The notes beneath the pieces were generated by a model. That model had not been told where the DNA came from and ran no database searches. It was given only the letters and a program-made list of their open reading frames with translations. A stretch of DNA of 64,000 nucleotides from JADGRF01 sp035274465 (lineage in GTDB: Bacteria; Myxococcota_A; Polyangia; Polyangiales; JAFGIB01): positions 138,407-202,406 of the forward strand of contig DATEOF010000190.1 of NCBI GenBank assembly GCA_035274465.1. Reading direction: 5' to 3'. This document shows positions 42,125-50,713 of this stretch, piece by piece; positions within the stretch are counted from its first letter, which is position 1; every line of letters begins with the position of its first letter. The position numbers were made by a program, and so were the translations under genes.

Positions 42125-44203
42125 GTGCTCGCCCGCTGCATGCGCTTCGCGCTCTACGCCGGCAGCGCCTGGCTGGCCACGCTGCTCGGCGAGCTGGTGC
42201 ACGTAGGCTCGATCTCCCGTACTCCGGCGCGGCTCGGTTACTTGAGCCTGCTCGCGCTGACGTATTCCGCGCTGTGGCTGCCGGTGCTCGGCGGCTGGCA
42301 CCTGCTGCGGCGCTGGCTGCTCGCGCGCACGCGTCGCGTGGAGACGCTGCAGTGCCTGCTGCTGGCAGCGGCACTCGTGGTGCCCAGCTTGCAGCGGGCA
42401 CGCCTGTTGACGGGCGGCGGCGCGTTCATCGACTCGCCATACGAGCTACCGCTGCGCCTCGCCATCACCGCGGCGTGCGGCGCAGCGTACGTGTCTATCT
42501 GGCTGGTGCACCTCGTGCTGTGCCTGCCCGAAGGCGCCCTGCTCTTCGGTAGGCCGAGAGGCGCTGTGCGCGGAGACAGTTGGCTCTTGCCGGGTGCGCT
42601 CGCGGTCGTGGCCTTCGCCTGGGCAGTCAACACGCGCCTGCGCAACTACGACTTCCTGGTCTCGTTCGCGATGCCGGGCGCGTGGCTGTTCGCGGCGAGC
42701 TTGTGGGCGGGAGCGATGCGGCGCCTCGCGACGCCTCCGGCCTGGACGGCGCTGCACGTGGCGTTCGTGGTGGGCTTCGCCGCCTACGGCGTCGCCGATC
42801 CGAGCGCGGTGCGTCACGCGCAGGCCGAGCTGCTGCGTCGCGGCGGCCTGACGGCCATCTGCGAGGCAGCACGACACTTCGCGCCTCCGCCGGCCTACGC
42901 CAACCTGCCGCCTGCGCCTGCCTCGGCGCTGACCTGTCCGGCGGCCCCGCCGCTCGCCCCCTGGAGCGACCTCGGCATCGCCGACGAGCGGCGACGCAAC
43001 GTGATCCTGATCAGCATCGATGCCCTACGCAGGGACGCGCTCGGGCGCGAGGTCGCGGGCAAGCCGCTCACGCCGGCGCTCGACGCCTTCGCCGCGCGCA
43101 GCCTGAGCTTTTCGCGGGCCATCACGCCCTACCCGGCCACACTGTTCGCGCTCGGCGCCGTGTTGACCGGCCTGTACCCCAGCGAGCTGCTGCTCGCGCC
43201 CGACGATCTGCCCGACGTCCTGCAGCTGACAGCGGCAAGCTGGGATCGGCGCGTGGCCGTCTGGCCCGACGAAGTCTGGTTTCGCCGCGCGGCCCTTCCG
43301 CCGCTGCTCACGCGCAGCCTGACCCCGGAGCTGTGGGACGGTGCCGAGCGCCAGACGGCCCAGTTCGTGCTCCATCTGCGGCAGGCGCGCGCCGCGAAGC
43401 AACGCACGTTCGCGTGGATCCACTACTACGAACCCCACACGGTACTCGCTCGGAACGCCCGGCCAGCACTCGGGAGCACGCCGCGAGCGCGCTACGACGC
43501 GCTGGTCGCCAGCGTCGACAACCAATTCGGCCTCCTCGTGCGCGAGCTCGAGCGGCTGGGTTACCTCGAAGACTCGCTGATCCTGGTCTTCGGCGATCAC
43601 GGCGAAGCGCTGGGCGAGCTCGGGTACTACGGCCATCACCTGTACCTGAACCAGTTTCTCGCGGACGTGCCGCTGCTCTTGCACGTGCCGGGGGTTGCGG
43701 CAGGTCGCAGCGAGCGGCTGGCCAGCCTGATCGACATCGCGCCCACGCTGCTGGACTGGACGCGTACGGCTGCGCCGCTCGCCAGCGACGCGCGCAGCCT
43801 GTTCCAGGTGGCACGCAGCTCGGACGAGCGTTACGGCCTGAGCGAGGCCATTCCCGTGCGAGGGCGCCTGCTGTACGAGCTCGTGCGCGAACCCATCAGC
43901 ACGCTGGCAACCCTCGAGGAGCGGCTGTCGCTGGTACGCAGCGGCAACGCCGGCTACCAGCCCAAGGTCGCGCTCGCGAGCGCGCACCAACGCTTGATCG
44001 TGAACCGCGTGACGGGCGACCAGGAGTTCTACCGGCGCGACAGCGACCCGACCGAGCGCGACGACCTCTCGCAACGCGAGCTGCCCGAGCACGCGCGCAT
44101 GCGCTCGGCCCTGACCGCGGCCATGCAGCGCATGTCGGCCCGCATTTTTTGCAGGGTCTTGGGGCGTACAGCGGCGCAAGCGCCGAACAGTCTGAAACGT
44201 TGA
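42125..44203 (+). CDS. Membrane sulfatase/phosphotransferase-fold enzyme, Thr at nucleophile position
   Basis: A 692-aa protein with about six N-terminal membrane helices (residues 1-250) and an exported alkaline-phosphatase-superfamily domain. RRNVILISIDALRRDALGRE holds the first Asp ligands. ITPYPATLFALGAVLTGLYP is the nucleophile block, where the position of sulfatase Cys/Ser is Thr. LILVFGDHGEALGELGYYGH followed by H gives the last metal site. A Thr nucleophile and no CxPxR exclude a formylglycine sulfatase and fit lipid-derived phospho-group transferases (LtaS/EptA type). A Cys pair in CEAARHF...LTC precedes the domain. GTG 42125 or ATG 42140 may be the start. It lies close behind the FkbM gene. 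Confidence 0.78.
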   Translation: MLARCMRFALYAGSAWLATLLGELVHVGSISRTPARLGYLSLLALTYSALWLPVLGGWHLLRRWLLARTRRVETLQCLLLAAALVVPSLQRARLLTGGGAFIDSPYELPLRLAITAACGAAYVSIWLVHLVLCLPEGALLFGRPRGAVRGDSWLLPGALAVVAFAWAVNTRLRNYDFLVSFAMPGAWLFAASLWAGAMRRLATPPAWTALHVAFVVGFAAYGVADPSAVRHAQAELLRRGGLTAICEAARHFAPPPAYANLPPAPASALTCPAAPPLAPWSDLGIADERRRNVILISIDALRRDALGREVAGKPLTPALDAFAARSLSFSRAITPYPATLFALGAVLTGLYPSELLLAPDDLPDVLQLTAASWDRRVAVWPDEVWFRRAALPPLLTRSLTPELWDGAERQTAQFVLHLRQARAAKQRTFAWIHYYEPHTVLARNARPALGSTPRARYDALVASVDNQFGLLVRELERLGYLEDSLILVFGDHGEALGELGYYGHHLYLNQFLADVPLLLHVPGVAAGRSERLASLIDIAPTLLDWTRTAAPLASDARSLFQVARSSDERYGLSEAIPVRGRLLYELVREPISTLATLEERLSLVRSGNAGYQPKVALASAHQRLIVNRVTGDQEFYRRDSDPTERDDLSQRELPEHARMRSALTAAMQRMSARIFCRVLGRTAAQAPNSLKR

Positions 44204-44300
44204 TGGATGCGTGGTTTAGCGGGGTTCTGGGCGCCCGCGGGCCGACGAGGCGTAGTCGAACCTAGCCGGGCCGCGCGTGGCGTGTTAAGCCCCGCCGGTC

Positions 44301-44957
44301 ATGAGCGCCAGTGACAGCCTGGTCATCCACGAGATCTACCGTTCGATCCAGGGCGAAACCAGCTTCGCCGGGCGGCCGTGTACGCTCGTACGCTTGACCG
44401 GCTGCAACCTGCGCTGCCGCTGGTGCGACACGCCGGATGCATTTCACGGCGGCACGCGCTTGACGCGCGCGGAGGTGATCGAGCGCGCGCTGGCCCTCGA
44501 GACCGAGCTGATCCTCGTCACGGGCGGCGAGCCGCTGCTGCAGCCGGGCACCCTGCCCCTGCTACGCGAGCTGTGTGACACGCAGCGGACGGTGCTGCTC
44601 GAGACCAGCGGTGAGCGCGACATCGGCGGCGTCGACCCGCGCGTGCATCGCATCGTCGACCTCAAGGCACCGGGTAGCGGCGAGCACGCGCGCAATCGCT
44701 GGGAGAACCTGCAGCTGCTCGGCCCGCGCGATCAGCTCAAGCTGGTGCTCGCGGACCGCGCGGATTACCTCTGGGCGCGCGAGCTGATCGCGCGCGAAGC
44801 GCTGACCGGCCGGGTGCAGGAAGTCCTGTTGAGCCCGGTGCACGGCGAGCTCGACCCGCGCGAGCTCGTGGCCTGGACGCTGGAAGATCAGCTACAAGTG
44901 CGCGTGCAGCTTCAACTCCACAAGTACATCTGGGGCAAGCACGCGACCGGCGTGTAG
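44301..44957 (+). CDS. queE: 7-carboxy-7-deazaguanine synthase QueE
   Basis: A 218-aa radical-SAM enzyme that contracts 6-carboxy-tetrahydropterin to the 7-deazaguanine core of queuosine and archaeosine. HEIYRSIQGETSFAGRPCTL is the family N-terminus. TGCNLRCRWCDTPDAF carries the CxxxCxxC cluster ligands, which here read CNLRCRWC. ILVTGGEPLLQ is the SAM site. The C-terminal LSPVHGELDPRELVAWTLED followed by VQLQLHKYIWG is typical. Other queuosine genes (queC, queD, queF) are not in the window. ATG 44301 is the first start that includes the conserved N-terminus. It follows the AP-superfamily gene by 97 bp. Confidence 0.93.
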   Translation: MSASDSLVIHEIYRSIQGETSFAGRPCTLVRLTGCNLRCRWCDTPDAFHGGTRLTRAEVIERALALETELILVTGGEPLLQPGTLPLLRELCDTQRTVLLETSGERDIGGVDPRVHRIVDLKAPGSGEHARNRWENLQLLGPRDQLKLVLADRADYLWARELIAREALTGRVQEVLLSPVHGELDPRELVAWTLEDQLQVRVQLQLHKYIWGKHATGV

Positions 44958-45024
44958 GGGTTGCCCCTGAATATTCGACCGAGCAGTCTGCGTGCTAGTG
45001 TTGTGTCATCCGAACGGGTGAAGA

Positions 45025-45897
45025 ATGCGCAGCACTCGCTCAACCTTGCTCGCAGTCCTGGTCTGCCTGTCTTCGCCGCTCTGCGCCTGTGACGACGACG
45101 ACGATCCTGGAGCGCAGCCATCCGGTGGCCACTCGGGGGACGGAGACATCGGTGCCGCCAATGGCGGCAGCGATGCAGCGGCGCCGGACGATGCGGGTGA
45201 CGAAAGCAGCGCGGGAGACGGTGGCCGTGGTGGCGGGGGCGCCGGCGGGCGCGCTGGAGACAGTGGCAGCTCGGGCGGCGGCGGCGATCAGGCTGGCGCC
45301 GGCGGTAGCGCTGGGACCGGCGGTAGCACTGGCGGTTGGGGCGGTGGCGGATCGGGCGGTCGCGATTGGGGCGGTGGCGGGTCGGGCAGTGCCGGGTCGG
45401 GCGGTGGTGGGTCGGGCGGTGGTGGCAGTAACCCGCCTGCGTGCGGGGACGTCGGCACCCCGTCCAACGACCTGGTCGTCACGGTGAATGGGGTCGAGCA
45501 CGACTTCTCGGACGCTGCAGTGCACTTCGAATATCTCGGTGAGGGGTACCATGAGATCTCGCTGCGGAAGGGCGACGTATCGGTGTGGGTGAGGGCGACA
45601 GCGCCGAGGGTCAATGACTGCCCGTTCGAGCGCGCGTTGCCGTCAGCCGTCACCGGGGCGCCGTGGGTGACGACCAAAAACACGGCGGACAACTCGACCA
45701 GAAACTACGTCTCGTACCCGCCCGGCGCGGCCGGAACGTTCACGATGATCGGCTACCACGTCATCACCAACCCGCACCGGGCACTCGGCGTCGCGTTCTC
45801 ATGCGACCACTGCGTGCTGCCCGAGGCGACGACGACGGTCACGGGTGACAGCGCCACGATTCACGGCGAGGCGCACCTCCTCAACGAAACACCCTGA
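45025..45897 (+). CDS. Lipoprotein with Gly/Ser stalk
   Basis: A 290-aa lipoprotein. A signal (STLLAVLVCLSSPLCAC) gives a lipidation site at Cys 20 or 22, then DDDDDPG. Residues about 30-140 are a Gly/Ser/Ala stalk with repeats like GGGSGG and GAGGSAGTGG. The globular end begins PACGDVGTPSNDLVVTVNGV and has EHDFSDAAVHFEYLGEGYHE and a paired CDHC. The stalk style equals that at 22931 and 50714. Function unknown. It is preceded by GGGTGAAGA. It is on the same strand as queE but 67 bp away with its own likely promoter. Confidence 0.72.
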   Translation: MRSTRSTLLAVLVCLSSPLCACDDDDDPGAQPSGGHSGDGDIGAANGGSDAAAPDDAGDESSAGDGGRGGGGAGGRAGDSGSSGGGGDQAGAGGSAGTGGSTGGWGGGGSGGRDWGGGGSGSAGSGGGGSGGGGSNPPACGDVGTPSNDLVVTVNGVEHDFSDAAVHFEYLGEGYHEISLRKGDVSVWVRATAPRVNDCPFERALPSAVTGAPWVTTKNTADNSTRNYVSYPPGAAGTFTMIGYHVITNPHRALGVAFSCDHCVLPEATTTVTGDSATIHGEAHLLNETP

Positions 45898-45941
45898 CCG
45901 CGGGGATTGTTTGCGCCCGCGCAGGCCGGTATAGGCGTGGG

Positions 45942-46625
45942 ATGCCACTCGGGGCGGATGCGCGACGGGCCTGCCTGCTGCTCTCAGCGGCGCTCGGCGC
46001 GGGTTGCAGCGACGAAGTGTCTTGCGAGGATCCGAATGAGTTCGGGATCATCCTCGACGGTCCAGAACCCGCATCCACCAGCGTCACGCAGAGCTTTCGG
46101 GACTCGCACATCCAGGCCTTGTTCGAGATCGATGGCCTCTCGGGTCACGGAGTGGGCGCGTGCTGTGAGGGCAGCTGGCCAGTTCACTCCATGGACTGTC
46201 TGAGTCTCGACATGCAGCGGCGGGGTGCGAACGGCGACGAACTAAGACGCGCGGTGCGCAAGCTCGAAGAAGGTGTGCGACGGCTTCAACGTGCGGATCC
46301 TGCCGCCGCTCGGCACGACATTCCAGTATCGATCCGGGTCGAGGGGCTATCCGGCCCGCGCTGCACGAAGGGGAGCGCGTGCGGGCCGCTCGAGTACGAA
46401 CCGCGCCCCGGTTCGAACACGCCGGTACCCCGAGGCGAACGCAAGGTCATCCCCGGCACGGCCGCGAAGGGCCCAGCGTGTGAACACGATGGCGAGTGCG
46501 TTCCTGGCTGCGCAGCGTGCGAACACTGGACGACCGCGGGCCTCGCGTGCGCCGGTGTCGGTCGGGCTGATCTCGAGCAAAGCTTCTGTGGTTGCGTCGA
46601 GAAGCGCTGCACGTTGTTCTTCTAG
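45942..46625 (+). CDS. Cys-rich predicted lipoprotein
   Basis: A 227-aa protein. A signal (ACLLLSAALGAGC) gives Cys 22, then SDEVSCEDPNEFGIILDGPE and many Cys. The C-terminal part CEHDGECVPGCAACEHWTTA and FCGCVEKRCTLFF looks disulfide-rich and is well biased. A stretch near 46262-46335 has better codon bias in another frame (VCDGFNVRILPPLGTTFQY), which could mean two compensating frameshifts or only a GC artefact. No family recognised. It lies 44 bp after the Gly-stalk lipoprotein gene on the same strand. Confidence 0.6.
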   Translation: MPLGADARRACLLLSAALGAGCSDEVSCEDPNEFGIILDGPEPASTSVTQSFRDSHIQALFEIDGLSGHGVGACCEGSWPVHSMDCLSLDMQRRGANGDELRRAVRKLEEGVRRLQRADPAAARHDIPVSIRVEGLSGPRCTKGSACGPLEYEPRPGSNTPVPRGERKVIPGTAAKGPACEHDGECVPGCAACEHWTTAGLACAGVGRADLEQSFCGCVEKRCTLFF

Positions 46626-46664
46626 CAACGCTGGAGGGACAACCCCTACTATCGGGGCGCGCCC

Positions 46665-47087
46665 ATGCTCTTCTTTCAAACCGAGCTCCAGCAAGCCACG
46701 CGCGGCCGCGGCACCTACGACCTGACGCCTGCAGCGCAGCGCGCCGTGGCCAGCTCCGGCGCGCGCCGCGGGCTGTGCACGGCGTTCGTGCATCACACCA
46801 GCGCATCGCTGATCATCTGCGAGAACGCCGACCCCGACGTGCGCAGCGATCTGGAGCGCTTCATGGCGCGGCTGGTACCGGACGGCGATCGCTTGTTCGA
46901 ACACACTGCCGAGGGACCGGACGACATGCCCTCGCACATCCGCAGCGTGCTCACGCAGACCTCCCTCGGCCTGCCGATCGCGAACGGGCGCCTGGATCTC
47001 GGCACCTGGCAAGGCCTGTACCTGTTCGAACACCGACTCGCGGCGCACACCCGTCGCATCAGCCTGACGATCGTGGGCGAGCGATGA
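46665..47087 (+). CDS. YjbQ-family (UPF0047) protein
   Basis: A 140-aa protein of the YjbQ family, with secondary thiamine-phosphate synthase activity reported for some members. MLFFQTELQQATRGRGTYDL and CTAFVHHTSASLIICENADP carry the conserved HTSA block, and EGPDDMPSHIRSVLTQTSLG followed by GTWQGLYLFEHR carries the second His and the G-W-Q-G-I/L-Y-L end. The active-site His/Asp set looks intact. The stop overlaps the next gene's ATG (ATGA at 47084), so a methyltransferase is made with it. No thiamine genes are nearby. Confidence 0.9.
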   Translation: MLFFQTELQQATRGRGTYDLTPAAQRAVASSGARRGLCTAFVHHTSASLIICENADPDVRSDLERFMARLVPDGDRLFEHTAEGPDDMPSHIRSVLTQTSLGLPIANGRLDLGTWQGLYLFEHRLAAHTRRISLTIVGER

Positions 47088-47674
47088 AACACCAGTTCAA
47101 CTTCGATCGCGACTACTACCGGCGCTACTACGAAGACCCGAAGACGCGCGTGGCCAGCCAGGCCGACGCGGACAAGCTCGCGCAGCTGCTCGGCGCGTAC
47201 TGCCGCTACCTGGACCAACCCGTGCGCAACGTGCTCGACCTCGGCGCCGGCATGGGCCAGATGCGGGCCGCCCTGCGCGCCGAGTTTCCGCGGGCCAGCT
47301 ACGTCGGAGTCGAGCGCAGCGAGTACGCCTGCCGCCGCTATCGGCTGCAGCAGGGATCGGTGGCGGACTGGAAGACGCGCGAGCGCTTCGACCTGGTGAT
47401 CTGCAAGGGCGTGTTGCAGTACCTCGACCGCCGCGATGCGGAGCGCGCGCTCGAGAACCTCGCGAGCTTGTGTAAGGGTTGCCTGTACCTCGAAGCGCTC
47501 ACGCGCGAGGACTGGAACGATGCGTGTGATCAGAAGCGCACCGACGGGCAGGTGTACTTGCGTCCGGCAAGCTTCTATCGGGCGCGCCTGCGCGAAAAGT
47601 TCCGAAGCGTGGGTGCAGGGATCTTCGTGCACGAGCGCTCGCCGGCAGTGTTGTACGCGCTCGAGGCGAACTAG
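47084..47674 (+). CDS. SAM-dependent methyltransferase
   Basis: A 196-aa class I methyltransferase. NVLDLGAGMGQMRAALRAEF is motif I near residues 48-60, YVGVERSEYACRRY the acidic strand-2 loop, and FDLVICKGVLQYLDRRDAER the post-motif. The end (KTRERF...RSVGAGIFVHE) fits the Methyltransf_11 or 25 group. The N-terminus FNFDRDYYRRYYEDPKTRVA is Tyr-rich and unusual. ATG 47084 overlaps the YjbQ stop. Substrate unknown; coupling with YjbQ suggests a shared pathway, though no third gene is attached. Confidence 0.85.
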   Translation: MKHQFNFDRDYYRRYYEDPKTRVASQADADKLAQLLGAYCRYLDQPVRNVLDLGAGMGQMRAALRAEFPRASYVGVERSEYACRRYRLQQGSVADWKTRERFDLVICKGVLQYLDRRDAERALENLASLCKGCLYLEALTREDWNDACDQKRTDGQVYLRPASFYRARLREKFRSVGAGIFVHERSPAVLYALEAN

Positions 47675-47796
47675 CACGACCGCCAGTTGTGACTGCGAGC
47701 AAATCCCAGGCTTGATCGCCTCGCTCGGCTCGACTAGACGTCGACCCTCAGCTGAGCCTGGATCTCGCACTGTTCGCGGACAATGAAGCGGAGGCC

Positions 47797-48003
47797 GTGG
47801 CCGCGTACCGCACGCTCGAGAAGCAGTTCAAGGCCAAGCTCGGAAAGGTCAAAGAGCGCCACAACACAAACACATCAACCCCTTCACTCCTGTGGAGGAA
47901 TGGACGAGACATCTGGGTCCTGCTCTCGACACATGCTTCGCACCGAAGGAAAGAGGGGCAATGGCAGGTAAACATCAACCTCCAGCCGCCCGAGTCGCCG
48001 TAG
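47797..48003 (+). CDS. Short hypothetical ORF, possible 3' fragment
   Basis: From GTG 47797 a 68-aa frame ends at TAG 48001-48003. The frame is open back to about 47716 and the preceding codons (DPQLSLDLALFADNEAEAVA) also look coding, but there is no start there. RTLEKQFKAKLGKVKERHNT is helical, and WRNGRDIWVLLSTHASHRRK follows. The lower codon bias of the second half suggests a fragment of a lost gene. No family recognised. Confidence 0.35.
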   Translation: MAAYRTLEKQFKAKLGKVKERHNTNTSTPSLLWRNGRDIWVLLSTHASHRRKEGQWQVNINLQPPESP

Positions 48004-48114
48004 ACTCCGAGACATGACGAGTTGAGCAGTCGGCGTCGACGGTTCCTGTCGCCGATTCCGAATCTTGATAAGCGCTGCCTTCGCGGTTATCCCAAAGATC
48101 CGCGAGGCAGCCCC

Positions 48115-49326
48115 ATGGAATGCACGACTTTCAGGATCTTGGCCGCATGTCTGGTGCTTGCCGGCTGCGCGTCAGGAGACCAAAAAACCGCAGAGCCCGG
48201 TGTGGGCCCGGCAACTGCGGGGACGCCGGGCACGACTCAGTCCCCGACCGGCAACCCGGCAGCTGTCACCGGCCCGGCCGGCAGCGCTGCACCGGCCTCG
48301 CCGGCGCCGAGCAGTCCGACTGCGCCGAGCACGCCTGGCACACCACCGCCCCCAGCTGGCCGGCCGTCGCAGCCATCGGCTGCAGGCGCCCCTGCCGCGC
48401 CGACGACACCAGTCACCCCCGCAGCACCGATGACCACGCCGACGCCCGATGGCGTGGTCTTCCCCGGCGCCAACTGGGAAACCAAGACGCCCGCGGAAGC
48501 TGGCTTCGACGCAGCCAAGCTCGAAGCAGCCGCAGCCAGCTTGCTGATGTCGCTGCCTGGTCGTCAGTGCTTCGCCGTGTTTCGCAACGGCTATCTGGTC
48601 TACGAGAAGTACTACACGGGCGACGCGCACACGAAGAACGCCGGCTACTCGACCAGCAAGTCGTTCGGCTCGACCCTGGTCGGGATGGCCGTGACCCAAG
48701 GTCTGTTCAAGACCGACGACCTCGTGAAGACGTTAGTCCCGGACACGACCGTCGGAGCCAATGTTCAGATCAAACACCTGCTGACCATGACTGGACACAT
48801 CGATCCTCCCGGCACGGCGTTCGACTACGGCATGGGGCAGATGTTGCTCGGCAACCTCGCGAACGCGATCGCCAACAAGTCGGGCATGACGATCAGCCAG
48901 TTCTTCGAGAAGAACCTCAAGACTTCTCTCGAGTTCCAGGACATCGATTGGGGCGGTGGCCGTTTCATCTCGTTCGCCGGCAACGTCTCGACGACCTGCC
49001 GTGACGGCGCGCGCCTCGGGCATCTGTGGGCCAACAAGGGCAGCTGGAAGGGCCAGAAGCTCATCTCCGACGCGTACTACAACGAAGCCACCATGGCGCC
49101 CTTCCCGATGGCCAACGCCGGATACGGCTACAACTTCTGGCTGAACGTCGCCTACTCGCGCACCAAACGCGTGAGCAAGTCCTTCGCCGCGATCGGTGCC
49201 AACGCGCAGTACATCATCATCGTGCCGGAGCTCCAACTCGTGATCACCAGCTACGGCAACGACCCGTCCGATCAGATGATGGGCGGCCCCAGCATCGGTG
49301 GACTGGTGCTGGATGCGATGCTGTAG
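48115..49326 (+). CDS. Beta-lactamase-fold serine hydrolase lipoprotein
   Basis: A 403-aa lipoprotein. MECTTFRILAACLVLAGC gives Cys 18, followed by a Pro/Thr/Ala-rich stalk of about 95 residues. The catalytic domain is class C beta-lactamase/penicillin-binding-protein-like. The SxxK motif lies in AGYSTSKSFGSTLVG (nucleophile Ser of STSK), and further conserved features are HLLTMTGHIDPPGTAFDYGM and GYGYNFWLNV, with the terminal VITSYGND. It is probably an esterase or peptidase acting outside the cytoplasm. ATG 48115 fits the lipobox. It is followed 7 bp later by the convergent DUF2252 gene. Confidence 0.82.
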   Translation: MECTTFRILAACLVLAGCASGDQKTAEPGVGPATAGTPGTTQSPTGNPAAVTGPAGSAAPASPAPSSPTAPSTPGTPPPPAGRPSQPSAAGAPAAPTTPVTPAAPMTTPTPDGVVFPGANWETKTPAEAGFDAAKLEAAAASLLMSLPGRQCFAVFRNGYLVYEKYYTGDAHTKNAGYSTSKSFGSTLVGMAVTQGLFKTDDLVKTLVPDTTVGANVQIKHLLTMTGHIDPPGTAFDYGMGQMLLGNLANAIANKSGMTISQFFEKNLKTSLEFQDIDWGGGRFISFAGNVSTTCRDGARLGHLWANKGSWKGQKLISDAYYNEATMAPFPMANAGYGYNFWLNVAYSRTKRVSKSFAAIGANAQYIIIVPELQLVITSYGNDPSDQMMGGPSIGGLVLDAML

Positions 49327-49332
49327 ACCGCA

Positions 49333-50589
49333 CTAGTTGGCGTCGTGGAAGCGCTGCCATTCGCGGAAGGTCTCGTCCGCGAGCTCGCGGGCGAGCGTCC
49401 GAGCTCGATCGTGGACGAGGTCGAAACCCGTGAGCTGCAAGCGACGCTGGATGGCTCGCAGCGACTCGGGGAACTTCACCCAGAAGTGCCCGGCGAGCTG
49501 TCGCGCTGCATCCTCCGCGAGCTCCACCAGCTCGGCCTCGCTCTGTAGATCACCCACCGAGAGCTCCCGATACCCCGCCACCCAGGATGCCAGCCAGAAC
49601 TCCTGCGTGCGATCGGCCGACAGCGTCGCGGTGCCGAAGACATCGGGCATGCGCGATCCGAGCGTGGTCATGAAAAGCAGTGGCCAGATGGTTCCGACAC
49701 GCATCGGCTGCGTCGAGCACTCGGGAACGACCGCGGGCTTCGAGGAACGAGCCTCGACCACGGCATCGTCGAGCGGGTCATCGGTCGCTCCGCGCAGGTG
49801 AAAGAGCAGCTTGGTCTCGAGCCCGCTTCCGATGCCCATCTGAAGCGCGCCGACTCGGACGATCTCGTAGTAAGAGGCTGCACGCGCAGGGTTGATGTCG
49901 AGCATCACCTTCTCAAACTCCGCCCAGCCTGCGCGTGCACTCCGTTCCTGCTCAGCTGAGAGCGGCGTCATCAGCCCGTCGGCCCAGGCGAGCCATGCGC
50001 TGGGCTCGGTGGGACTGCTCGCTCGCAGCCGCGCGACCAGCGCCGGGATTTGGCGCGGAACGGGATGATCGATCGACTCGCGGTAGGCATCGAGCCAGCG
50101 GTCGACGACGAAGTCGGCGCGACAAGGCCATGAGACCTCCCGGCACACGAGGTGGAGCGAAGCTGCGAACCGCACGATGTCGATCACCGCAGGACCGAAG
50201 CCGGATTGATCGAAGTCCTCCATGCCTGCTGTCGTGGGCGTAACCACGAACTGCTCGACGTGCGCATCACCGTGAATCGCCACGCTCGGCAGGTGCGGTC
50301 GGACAGCATGAAACGCAGCGCACGTTCGAAGCGCATACTGCCGACCGAGTGCACGAAAGTAGCGATGCGGGCTCGCATCGAGCTTCTCCAGGAGTCGCGC
50401 CGCACCGGGCGTCCGCATCAAAGCCGCGCGATCGAGCCGAAAGCTCGAGTCGGGGACCTCGGCGCAGCTCGCCTTGTCACCGGCGGTCGGGTTCGCAGCT
50501 CGCTCGACGGCGCTGCTTTCGGCGGCACCGTGCCCACTCGGACGGCAACCCGTCAGCACGACGCACAACGCGAGGACTCGTCGATGCAC
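49333..50589 (-). CDS. DUF2252 (kinase-like fold) lipoprotein
   Basis: A 418-aa protein. From GTG 50589 the signal VHRRVLALCVVLTGC gives a lipobox Cys 15. The body is DUF2252: VAIHGDAHVEQFVVTPTTAG and MEDFDQSGFGPAVIDIVRFA are the HGDxHxxNF-like and DFD catalytic-loop equivalents of an aminoglycoside-phosphotransferase-type fold. DUF2252 proteins are usually cytosolic, so a lipoprotein signal is unusual; the start could be further in (for example beyond Cys 15). Function unknown. Convergent with the beta-lactamase gene. Confidence 0.8.
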   Translation of the reverse strand: MHRRVLALCVVLTGCRPSGHGAAESSAVERAANPTAGDKASCAEVPDSSFRLDRAALMRTPGAARLLEKLDASPHRYFRALGRQYALRTCAAFHAVRPHLPSVAIHGDAHVEQFVVTPTTAGMEDFDQSGFGPAVIDIVRFAASLHLVCREVSWPCRADFVVDRWLDAYRESIDHPVPRQIPALVARLRASSPTEPSAWLAWADGLMTPLSAEQERSARAGWAEFEKVMLDINPARAASYYEIVRVGALQMGIGSGLETKLLFHLRGATDDPLDDAVVEARSSKPAVVPECSTQPMRVGTIWPLLFMTTLGSRMPDVFGTATLSADRTQEFWLASWVAGYRELSVGDLQSEAELVELAEDAARQLAGHFWVKFPESLRAIQRRLQLTGFDLVHDRARTLARELADETFREWQRFHDAN

Positions 50590-50713
50590 GGCGCGATGTT
50601 GCCCAAGGCGACCTCGAACATCAATCGCTCGTGCCGCCGATTCTGTCGTCCTAACTCGGACTATTCTCATTTGCATCAGCCTGTGAGGTGCGTTGCTGTA
50701 CCGCGTTGGCCAG

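Noticed and set aside
42580..44265. Second plus-strand frame overlapping the sulfatase-fold gene
   Set aside because: Ala/Arg-rich shadow in the +1 frame; the motifs are all in the other frame.
45200..45430. GC-rich short repeats in a plus-strand gene
   Set aside because: Codons of a Gly/Ser stalk in a lipoprotein, not a DNA repeat element.
46262..46335. Better codon bias in another frame within the Cys-rich lipoprotein gene
   Set aside because: Would need two compensating frameshifts within 80 bp; reported only as a doubt because both flanks are well biased in the main frame.
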